Source: Clostridium sp. UBA3947 (GTDB taxonomy: Bacteria > Bacillota > Clostridia > Clostridiales > Clostridiaceae). Taken from it: a stretch of 5,176 nt of DNA. Below, one piece after another: positions 1-5,176 of this stretch; positions within the stretch are counted from its first letter, which is position 1; the number at the start of each line of letters is the position of its first letter. The position numbers were made by a program, and so were the translations under genes. The DNA lies in assembly GCA_002385545.1 (NCBI GenBank), contig DGDR01000144.1, positions 1-5,176 on the forward strand. Reading direction: 5' to 3'. The notes beneath the pieces were generated by a model. It saw only the letters and a list, made by a program, of their open reading frames with translations. It was not told the origin of the DNA and made no database searches.

Positions 1-11
1 ACTGATAAATA

Positions 12-90
12 AAGGGTTTTCAAGGTTGGATGATTTTCTGCCTGATGTCTGGCAGTGCCTTTTAACCTTGGAAATCCTTATTTTTTGTTT
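12..90 (+). terminator. Two-tier hairpin with T-rich tail, probable terminator of an upstream gene
   Basis: Arms 12-27 and 64-79 pair at 14 of 16 positions. The stem can extend inward by two G-U pairs and one A-T pair. Inside the loop a second small hairpin forms from CTGCC (38-42) and GGCAG (51-55). The right arm is followed by ATTTTTTGTTT (80-90), a run suited to rho-independent termination on the + strand. The other strand is also T-rich after the stem, so it may work both ways. No coding region for the upstream gene is visible. The loop is longer than in a classic terminator, so another structured role is possible. Confidence 0.6.
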
Positions 91-233
91 ATGAGGAAAT
101 AGGTCAACTGAAAAAATGTGTGTAGGGTTGAGTTGACAGGTTAGATTTTTTATTGGGGTTGAAGAGATAGGATAGATGTGGATTAATATAAAAAAGAGAG
201 AAAAAATTTAACGCACACACCGTCTCATTTTGC
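91..233. other. Non-coding leader upstream of the methyltransferase promoter
   Basis: I see no gene in this stretch, since all frames are interrupted by stops. It is purine-rich on the + strand, especially 190-207. It contains an inverted repeat GTCAACT (103-109) / AGTTGAC (131-137) and an imperfect direct repeat, 125-146 versus 156-177, matching at 17 of 22 positions with a 31-bp period. These could be protein-binding sites or chance in low-complexity DNA. A CGTCTC hexamer lies at 221-226. Confidence 0.4.
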
Positions 234-240
234 TTGTCTC
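222..240 (+). promoter_or_regulatory. Pair of GTCTC sites in the methyltransferase promoter
   Basis: GTCTC occurs at 222-226 (as CGTCTC from 221) and at 236-240 (as TGTCTC from 235), in the same orientation and 14 bp apart. This pentamer is the core recognised by Alw26I/Eco31I/Esp3I-type systems, the family predicted for the endonuclease in this window. The second copy overlaps the predicted -35 box. I infer that methylation of these sites by the adjacent enzyme could alter promoter strength or protein binding. The sites are directly visible; the regulatory role is not. Confidence 0.45.
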
Positions 241-247
241 GAAACAA
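234..247. repeat. Near-perfect 14-bp palindrome over the -35 box
   Basis: TTGTCTCGAAACAA is self-complementary except for one pair (C238/A243), so 12 of 14 bases match its reverse complement. Its centre, 240/241, lies just downstream of the predicted -35 hexamer. The position suits a repressor operator or an autogenous binding site. It contains the second GTCTC copy. No regulator gene is present in the window, so the binding partner is unknown. Confidence 0.4.
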
Positions 248-262
248 AAAGTATGCTAAAAT
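234..262 (+). promoter_or_regulatory. Predicted sigma-70/sigma-A promoter of the methyltransferase gene
   Basis: The -35 box is TTGTCT (234-239, 4 of 6 to consensus). A 17-bp spacer follows, then an extended -10, TGcTAAAAT (254-262). Transcription would begin near 269, leaving a leader of about 18 nt before the GTG start at 287. The -35 overlaps a GTCTC pentamer (236-240) and a near-palindrome, TTGTCTCGAAACAA (234-247). An alternative pairing, TTGCTT (230-235) with TATGCT (252-257) at 16 bp, is weaker. The promoter is predicted from sequence only. Confidence 0.6.
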
Positions 263-273
263 AACTTTATGAA

Positions 274-280
274 TGGAGGT
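274..280 (+). promoter_or_regulatory. Ribosome binding site deciding the methyltransferase start
   Basis: GGAGGTG (274-280) closely matches the anti-Shine-Dalgarno complement. It sits 6-7 nt before the in-frame GTG at 287. The in-frame ATG at 269 lies upstream of this RBS and near the predicted transcription start, so it has no RBS of its own. GTG 287 is therefore the better start. Confidence 0.75.
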
Positions 281-286
281 GCTTGT

Positions 287-3200
287 GTGAAAGAAAACAC
301 AGAAATTAATATAGATATTAAAAAAGCAGCATTATGGGATACGATTAGGAATAAAAGCCAATTCCTTGAAACTCAAATGGATCCTTTGGAGAGAAAAAGA
401 ACAGGTAGCTATTTTACTGCACTGGAATTAACAGATGTTATGATGCAGGAGTTGGTTTCGTACATACTAAAAAGCGATAAAGATATTACAGAATTAAAGC
501 TTTTAGAACCTTGTGTTGGAACGGGAAACTTTGTCTTTTCATATCTAAAAGAAATAAGCAAATTGCAGTTGCACAAGGAGCAGATCGAAACTCTGATTAA
601 CAATATATATGTTGCGGATATTAACCAAACGGCTTTGTTAGAATATAAAAAGTTGCTTTCTAAGTTTGCAAAATTATATTTTGATATTGATTTATCTGAA
701 GAATACTTTAATTCTCACATTGGATCAGCCTTATTGATTGATGTGGCAGCAGAACAGCCTGAATATATAAAAATAACAGATGTCTTTCCAGATGAAGTAG
801 TTAAAGAAGGTTTTGATATCGTTGTCACAAATCCACCATATAAAAATCTTAAGGCAGAAAAAGGACAGTATTCTAATGATTTAGAATATGAAATAGATAG
901 AGCTAGATATGCTGAAATAAAAAAAATGGTAAAACGAATATTTAACTATTCAACCGATGGTGTACTCAACCTATATAAACTTTTTGTTGAAGAGATTATA
1001 GATAAGTACGCTAACCCTAATGGATTTGTAAGTTTACTTATTCCATCATCTATTCTTACAGATAAAACTTGTACAAAATTAAGAACACATATGCTTGCAG
1101 ATAGCAATATCTTATCAATAAAGATGATAAACGAAGGTAGTGGATACATTGATGCTCAGCAGGCTTTGAGTGCAATATTAATTCAAAAAGGTAAAAGGAC
1201 AGAATCTATTAAGGTAACAAAAGATTATAGCAATAACCCTAATCAGATTACAGATATTAACATCGAAGACATTCTTAATGAAAACACAGGAAATGCTATA
1301 TTTGCTATTAATAATCATGAATATTTCATTCTTAAACAGCTAAGAAAGTTTCCTGTCGTCAAAGATTTAGATTTTATTATTAATCTTCGTGGAGAATTAG
1401 ATTTAACAGCAAATAAGGATTCTATTGTAAATATCGATACAGGTTATCCGCTCTTAAGAGGAAGAAATATAGGTTATTATGAGATTTTGGATACTTGTAG
1501 TGGGGAGTTTGTATCGAAGGATTTTATAGAAAACAGCAAGAAATCACGATATATTAAAGAAAAGAGAATTGTCTGTCAGCAAGTTGTTAATATGAAGAAA
1601 GAGAGAAGGGTAACATTTGCTTTAGTAGAAGAAAATTATGTTTTAGGAAACTCATGCAATTTTATATCTGTAATGGATAATGATTATAACATTGATTTAT
1701 ATGCTATACTTGGACTATTCAACACTTCAATTATTAATTGGTTATTTAAGTTAACAAGTAGCAATAATCATGTTAATAACTATGAGATTGATTGTTTTCC
1801 CGTTCCAATTGGATCTCCTTATTTAAATAAAATTAGTAACCTGGTAAAAAAATATCTTAGTAATAAAGACTCATCGTTGCTAGAAAAAATAGAGGAATAT
1901 GCGTATATAGCATATGGAATCAGAGAAGCAAAAGAGGATAATGAGGATAAAGATGATATAGTTAATCTAAAAGAAACTAACGATATTATAAAAAAATATT
2001 ATTCAGCAATAAAACATGTTCTACCAAGTATAACACTGGAAGATTCAGTCAGTATCCTTGAGGGGCAATCTTCAATAGAATCCTTTATACTGCAATCTGG
2101 AGTTGAATTAGATAAATACACACGTAATATAGTTTTGGGAATTACTGATAAATATATGAAAATTAAAAAAGGAGAAATACTTAATCATACTACTTTCAAA
2201 TTAAGTGACTTAGATTTGGAAATGATACGCTCTGTTCCACCCGGAGGCAACTGGAAGGACATACCAATTGAAACGGTAAAAAAATCTAAGAGATTAATGA
2301 GAATTACAGAAACAGGTGGGCGAACAACATTATATGGTCGAATTGACTATGATAAGCCAAGTTACACGATTACGACCTATTTTAATAGGCCTGGAAATGG
2401 AACCTATGTGCATCCTGTTCATGATAGAGTTCTTTCTGTTAGGGAGGCTGCACGATTCCAATGTTTTAAGGATGATTATTATTTTTATGGAAACAAGACA
2501 CAAATGCTTAAACAGGTTGGAAATGCTGTGCCAACAATTCTAGCTTATCAAATTGCAAAGAAGATAGTTGATAAAACAGGTTGTAGAAAGTCAATAGATC
2601 TCTTCTGTGGGGCAGGTGGATTAACTGCAGGATTTAAAGAGGCTGGAATTCAATCAGTTTTATGTAACGATATCGAAGAAAGTGCATGTATAACTTTGAA
2701 AATTAATAACCCTGAGATTAAAGTTTTATGTGGTGATATTTCTCAACATGAAACAAAGGAGCATATTGTTAATGTTGCAATAAATGAAGATGTTGATATT
2801 ATTTGTGGAGGTCCACCTTGTCAAGGCTTTTCAATGGCGGGATTGAGATTAACAGATGACCCAAGAAATCAGCTTTTTAAGGAATTCATTGAAATAGTAA
2901 GTCGAGTAAAGCCTAAAGTAATTGTATTTGAAAATGTTGAAGGGATTCTTAGTTTTCAGAGTGGAAAGGTATATCGTGCGATATTAGAGATGTTTTCAGA
3001 AATAGGATATTTTACTGAAGGACGAACTTTAATGTCAAGCGACTATGCCGTTCCTCAAAAACGAAAGAGAGTTTTTATTATCTGTACTCGTGATGATATG
3101 GACGTAAAACCGGCAGATTTATTTCCAACTCCTATTACAGAAGAGCCCGAATGTCAAATTACAGCCAGGGATACTATCAAAGATTTAGAAAACATCCAGT

Positions 3201-3382
3201 GTGATGAAAAAGCTTGTTATGTTAAAGTGGAACATGAATCTGATATCCTGAAGGTTTTTAAAGGGAAAATGACGTACCAAGAATATATTAGCATACACAC
3301 TAAAACCAAAAAGCGCGATACTAAGCATACATTAATTTCGGAGGATAAGTACGGTCAATTAACGTTATCAATTGGCTTCTAA
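287..3382 (+). CDS. Bifunctional DNA methyltransferase: gamma-class m6A domain fused to circularly permuted m5C domain
   Basis: The 1031-residue protein (from GTG) is predicted to use S-adenosylmethionine to methylate adenine and cytosine in DNA, protecting sites from the convergent endonuclease. The N-terminal half follows the gamma-class order: motif X-like GSYFTALE (about residue 40), motif I LEPCVGTGNF (73-82), motif II ADIN (110-113) and catalytic NPPY (182-185). A likely target-recognition region follows to about 540, then an acidic linker (about 549-560). The C-terminal half is a C5-cytosine methyltransferase. VPPGGNW (650-656) precedes motif IX RVLSVREAARF (714-724) and motif X QVGNAVP (743-749). 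Only then come motif I DLFCGAGG (771-778), PPCQG with catalytic Cys845, ENV (882-884) and QKRKR (924-928). This is a circular permutation. Target recognition probably combines the roughly 100-residue C-terminal tail with sequence before motif IX. All catalytic motifs look intact. The domain assignment is firm; site specificity is inferred from the endonuclease. Confidence 0.96.
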   Translation: MKENTEINIDIKKAALWDTIRNKSQFLETQMDPLERKRTGSYFTALELTDVMMQELVSYILKSDKDITELKLLEPCVGTGNFVFSYLKEISKLQLHKEQIETLINNIYVADINQTALLEYKKLLSKFAKLYFDIDLSEEYFNSHIGSALLIDVAAEQPEYIKITDVFPDEVVKEGFDIVVTNPPYKNLKAEKGQYSNDLEYEIDRARYAEIKKMVKRIFNYSTDGVLNLYKLFVEEIIDKYANPNGFVSLLIPSSILTDKTCTKLRTHMLADSNILSIKMINEGSGYIDAQQALSAILIQKGKRTESIKVTKDYSNNPNQITDINIEDILNENTGNAIFAINNHEYFILKQLRKFPVVKDLDFIINLRGELDLTANKDSIVNIDTGYPLLRGRNIGYYEILDTCSGEFVSKDFIENSKKSRYIKEKRIVCQQVVNMKKERRVTFALVEENYVLGNSCNFISVMDNDYNIDLYAILGLFNTSIINWLFKLTSSNNHVNNYEIDCFPVPIGSPYLNKISNLVKKYLSNKDSSLLEKIEEYAYIAYGIREAKEDNEDKDDIVNLKETNDIIKKYYSAIKHVLPSITLEDSVSILEGQSSIESFILQSGVELDKYTRNIVLGITDKYMKIKKGEILNHTTFKLSDLDLEMIRSVPPGGNWKDIPIETVKKSKRLMRITETGGRTTLYGRIDYDKPSYTITTYFNRPGNGTYVHPVHDRVLSVREAARFQCFKDDYYFYGNKTQMLKQVGNAVPTILAYQIAKKIVDKTGCRKSIDLFCGAGGLTAGFKEAGIQSVLCNDIEESACITLKINNPEIKVLCGDISQHETKEHIVNVAINEDVDIICGGPPCQGFSMAGLRLTDDPRNQLFKEFIEIVSRVKPKVIVFENVEGILSFQSGKVYRAILEMFSEIGYFTEGRTLMSSDYAVPQKRKRVFIICTRDDMDVKPADLFPTPITEEPECQITARDTIKDLENIQCDEKACYVKVEHESDILKVFKGKMTYQEYISIHTKTKKRDTKHTLISEDKYGQLTLSIGF

Positions 3383-3384
3383 AT

Positions 3385-3431
3385 AAAAAAGAACGGGGCT
3401 GTCCAGAAAGTCGAACACTTTCTGAACTGCC
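3385..3431 (-). terminator. Rho-independent terminator of the endonuclease gene
   Basis: Read on the minus strand, the hairpin at 3431-3397 has a perfect 8-bp core (3404-3411 / 3417-3424, loop 3412-3416). A-T, G-C and GGC/GCC pairs lie outside the core, separated by two mismatches. It is followed, after a short CCGTTC spacer, by T6 (complement of 3385-3390). It lies well beyond the endonuclease stop, just before the methyltransferase stop, and mirrors the plus-strand terminator. Confidence 0.6.
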
Positions 3432-3510
3432 TTACTTCTTATAGTAATATTCTCTTAAAAACTTTGCTCCTGCGGTGGTCACATCAAAATGTCACCATCC
3501 TCGTCGCAAA

Positions 3511-3554
3511 GGGGGCGTTTCAAAATCACTTTTCAGACGCCCCCGTTCTTTTTT
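3511..3554 (+). terminator. Rho-independent terminator of the methyltransferase gene
   Basis: GGGGGCGT (3511-3518) pairs perfectly with ACGCCCCC (3537-3544). The stem continues through a G-T and an A-T pair, a C-C mismatch and four A-T pairs, to a TCAC loop (3526-3529). After a 4-nt GTTC spacer comes T6 (3549-3554). It lies about 130 nt past the methyltransferase stop. The T run abuts the endonuclease stop codon on the other strand. Confidence 0.7.
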
Positions 3555-4950
3555 ATAATGTTGATATAATTCTTTTTTGAATTACTTCCATTAATTCTAT
3601 TAGAAGTTTTTTGCACTGCTCAACAGGAACCCCAGATGAAATTTCCTGGCACAATTTGTTTAACATTCTTTGCTCATTATCTATGAGGTTTGCTTTTATA
3701 TTTCTATTTTCTTTTTCATTATAATCATAAACTGACTCAAAAGCTATACGTTTGTATCTTTCGGTTTCATACTGATTTCTATCAGTAAAGTGACGTGGGT
3801 TTATGCTCACAATTTCTCCTAATTCATTAAATGTATATGAGTATTGAAAATAATCATAATTGGGCTTTAATAGTGCTTCTTCTAAAAAATGCTCACCATC
3901 TTGGTTACAGTGCTCAAGAATATACCACAATATATACATAAAATTAGACATATTCTGCTTTAAAGCATCTCGGTAAACTCCAGAAATTAAACTCTTATGA
4001 GTAGAGTAATTTTTCTTTATGTATTCCCAGATTAATTTTGAGTACCATGACATAGGATAAACATTTGTGCGTTTTTCAGTTTCAATAATTTTTTCAATAT
4101 CATCCAACTGTAAGCGGTCTCTTTTAGAGGAGTTATCACCGCCACTCATGGGTTGTAAATATCTTGGATCATGTACAAACCCTAATGAAATAGGACCAAT
4201 ATGATCAGCTGAAATATTATTAAAGAATGGGCTCCCCATAAATTGGTTGGCCGCATGAATATTTCCATCGCTCCAATATTCATATGCACGTCTATCTTTT
4301 GTATACGATTTTAGGTTTTCTTTTGAACGTCCCTTATCTTGCGATGTTCTGCAGCAACGGTTATAGGTATGGAATCCATCAAATCGATCTGGAAAGTTTG
4401 ACATGGCTCCAGGGCTCAATATTTTTTTCCCTTTGTTTCTACAAACTGATTCAAGTTCATAAATAACTTCATCTTTACTTGAGGTTTTAGCGTTTAAATC
4501 TAATTCACCCTTTTTTATAAGAAATGAAGCTATTTTATTGTTTGAAAACCCCCGGCTAAGCAAATCATCCCAAATGTCGGCGATGTGGTCAACTTCAGTA
4601 TATTCAACACCGAACTCTTTTTTTAGAGCCTTAAGAAAATTAGCACTTGGATAGTGATAATAAATTGACATTGAATGGCCACAGGTTTGACATACTTTCC
4701 ATTTGGTAGGATGAATCTCACGCATAACATTCGCATAAACGCCTGGCTCAATTGGAAATCCTAATTCTTTAGCTTTATTTTCACACCAAGCTATCCTTGC
4801 TTTTCCAATTTGTGTTTTCTTTGTACCAAACCAAGACCAAGATCCATCAGATTTTTTAGTTATTGGTAAACCTTTGTAATTTGGATGTTGAATAATGAAA
4901 TCCATATATTCAATAAATTTAGGATGCCATTCTCTTTCTTCTCTTGCCAT
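3553..4950 (-). CDS. Predicted HNH Type IIS restriction endonuclease, Alw26I/Eco31I/Esp3I-like
   Basis: The 465-residue protein is predicted to cut double-stranded DNA near an asymmetric target. The key segment is residues 247-279. SADHIGPISLGF carries Asp249-His250, and GGDNSSKRDR carries Asn273. This is an HNH (beta-beta-alpha metal) active site resembling that described for Eco31I, whose reported Asp and Asn catalytic residues have nearly the same spacing. A CQTC pair (Cys87, Cys90) and Cys199-Cys200 may bind zinc, although the nuclease motif itself lacks the CxxC seen in many HNH enzymes. No signal peptide or membrane segment is evident. The start ATG has AAGGGGG 7 nt upstream and a consensus-like promoter. 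The gene converges on the fused m6A/m5C methyltransferase, which is the pairing expected for a GTCTC-type system. HNH assignment is firm; family assignment rests on remembered motif similarity, and exact specificity is unknown. Confidence 0.9.
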   Translation of the reverse strand: MAREEREWHPKFIEYMDFIIQHPNYKGLPITKKSDGSWSWFGTKKTQIGKARIAWCENKAKELGFPIEPGVYANVMREIHPTKWKVCQTCGHSMSIYYHYPSANFLKALKKEFGVEYTEVDHIADIWDDLLSRGFSNNKIASFLIKKGELDLNAKTSSKDEVIYELESVCRNKGKKILSPGAMSNFPDRFDGFHTYNRCCRTSQDKGRSKENLKSYTKDRRAYEYWSDGNIHAANQFMGSPFFNNISADHIGPISLGFVHDPRYLQPMSGGDNSSKRDRLQLDDIEKIIETEKRTNVYPMSWYSKLIWEYIKKNYSTHKSLISGVYRDALKQNMSNFMYILWYILEHCNQDGEHFLEEALLKPNYDYFQYSYTFNELGEIVSINPRHFTDRNQYETERYKRIAFESVYDYNEKENRNIKANLIDNEQRMLNKLCQEISSGVPVEQCKKLLIELMEVIQKRIISTL

Positions 4951-4957
4951 ACGGTAT

Positions 4958-4965
4958 ACCCCCTT
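4958..4965 (-). promoter_or_regulatory. Ribosome binding site of the endonuclease gene
   Basis: On the minus strand, AAGGGGGT (complement of 4958-4965) precedes the ATG at 4950-4948 by 7 nt. It is one base off the AAGGAGGT consensus, which supports this start over internal methionines. Confidence 0.7.
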
Positions 4966-4982
4966 GTTATTAAAAATTATTA

Positions 4983-5012
4983 ATTATAGAGATGAAATTC
5001 TTCTTTTGTTAA
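4983..5012 (-). promoter_or_regulatory. Predicted promoter of the endonuclease gene
   Basis: Read on the minus strand, TTAACA (complement of 5007-5012, 5 of 6 to consensus) is followed by an 18-bp spacer and a perfect TATAAT (complement of 4983-4988). Transcription should begin near 4976, giving a leader of about 25 nt. The element overlaps the end of the coding-like remnant at 4980-5165. No GTCTC site lies in it, in contrast to the methyltransferase promoter. Confidence 0.65.
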
Positions 5013-5143
5013 ACCGATATCTAAAGCACAATATAGATAGCGAGCAGCAATTGAAGAATATGGTGTTACTGCCACCTCATAATGTCCAGCGATAGACGGT
5101 GTAATTTGTCCAAAAGTTGACGGATGTATTGACCGTTTGGGCA

Positions 5144-5157
5144 GCCCCTTAAGGGGC
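5144..5157. repeat. Perfect 14-bp GC-rich palindrome
   Basis: GCCCCTTAAGGGGC is fully self-complementary. It has no spacer loop and no adjacent T run on either strand, so it is a poor terminator. It could be a protein-binding site or part of a larger structure cut by the window edge. Confidence 0.5.
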
Positions 5158-5162
5158 GGGGA

Positions 5163-5172
5163 GAACTAGTTC
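5163..5172. repeat. Perfect 10-bp palindrome
   Basis: GAACTAGTTC is fully self-complementary and lies 5 bp past the GC-rich palindrome. Its function is unknown. It contains the TAG that closes the upstream side of the remnant frame on the minus strand. Confidence 0.35.
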
Positions 5173-5176
5173 AATT

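Larger units (their letters stand above)
3383..3556. repeat. Structured convergent intergenic element with 29-bp imperfect terminal inverted repeats
   Basis: The ends 3383-3411 and 3528-3556 are inverted copies matching at 24 of 29 positions, with the outer 16 bp perfect (3383-3398 / 3541-3556). Between them are three hairpins. The first is 3397-3431 (core CAGAAAGT/ACTTTCTG). The second, nested, is 3462-3511 (CTTTGC/GCAAAG outside, TGGT-ACAT/ATGT-ACCA inside with one C-C mismatch). The third is 3511-3544 (GGGGGCGT/ACGCCCCC). TA dinucleotides sit at both ends (3384-3385, 3554-3555). The right end contains the endonuclease stop codon. It could be an elaborate bidirectional terminator or a MITE-like non-autonomous element. 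No reading frame of note lies inside. Confidence 0.6.
4980..5165 (-). pseudogene. Possible C-terminal remnant of an unrecognised gene
   Basis: A minus-strand frame of 61 codons runs from just after a TAG (5168-5166) to a TAA (4982-4980). It has no ATG, GTG or TTG start. The last 40 or so residues look protein-like, including SSIAARYLYCALDIG and the ending GLTKEEFHLYN. I do not recognise the family. It may be the 3' end of a gene cut off by insertion of the restriction system, a sequencing or frameshift break, or a chance open frame. Its stop codon falls next to the -10 box of the endonuclease promoter. The segment near 5144-5157 is palindromic and may not belong to the old gene. Confidence 0.3.

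Noticed and set aside
133..161. TTGACA (133-138) as a -35 box
   Set aside because: No acceptable -10 lies 16-18 bp downstream; the positions read GGGTTG-like sequence.
1..286. Controller (C) protein gene upstream of the R-M genes
   Set aside because: No open frame of useful length with a helix-turn-helix pattern exists in the leader on either strand.
287..1910. N6-adenine domain as part of a BREX (PglX), DISARM or single-chain Type IIG system
   Set aside because: No PglZ, BrxC, helicase or other partner is present and no nuclease domain precedes the methyltransferase. The adjacent HNH endonuclease and fused m5C domain explain it better.
2316..2543. 75-codon plus-strand frame inside the methyltransferase gene
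   Set aside because: It is fully nested in another frame over conserved C5 motifs IX and X, has no RBS and shows no recognisable protein features.
4284..4466. 60-codon plus-strand frame with a hydrophobic start
   Set aside because: It is antisense to the endonuclease coding region. The hydrophobicity is a by-product of the opposite strand, and no RBS is evident.
4895..5095. 66-codon plus-strand frame across the endonuclease start and promoter
   Set aside because: It is antisense to the endonuclease N-terminus and promoter, with no RBS or family resemblance.
5094..5136. Repeated GACGG/GACCG-like units as an iteron or CRISPR-like array
   Set aside because: The copies are short, irregularly spaced and degenerate, and no regular repeat-spacer pattern is present.

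Overview
The window is AT-rich. It has strong AGGAGG-type ribosome binding sites, consensus-like -35/-10 boxes and rho-independent-style terminators. These features fit a low-GC Gram-positive (Bacillota, perhaps a clostridial or related host). That placement is inferred from composition and signals, because no taxonomic marker gene is present.

Layout: (1) 1-90 is a two-tier hairpin with a T-rich tail, probably the terminator of a gene lying left of the window. (2) 91-286 is a non-coding leader with a promoter at about 234-262. (3) 287-3382 (+) is one long gene for a bifunctional DNA methyltransferase. An N-terminal gamma-class N6-adenine methyltransferase (motif NPPY) is fused to a C-terminal C5-cytosine methyltransferase. 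The C5 motifs are circularly permuted: IX and X come before I, IV, VI and VIII. (4) 3383-3556 is a structured convergent intergenic region bounded by a 29-bp imperfect inverted repeat (first 16 bp perfect). It acts at least as a bidirectional terminator and may be a small mobile element. (5) 3553-4950 (-) encodes a predicted HNH restriction endonuclease resembling the Alw26I/Eco31I/Esp3I family. (6) 4951-5176 holds its RBS and promoter, a start-less coding-like remnant and two perfect palindromes.

Together the two genes look like a complete Type IIS restriction-modification system. Known family members recognise GTCTC, GGTCTC or CGTCTC. Because the site is asymmetric, they need an m6A on one strand and an m5C on the other, and a single fused enzyme would supply both. 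The genes are tail to tail with separate promoters, and no controller (C) protein gene is visible. Two of the only three GTCTC occurrences found in the window lie 14 bp apart in the methyltransferase promoter. One overlaps the predicted -35 box, which suggests (inference) that methylation of the system's own target site could regulate the methyltransferase gene.
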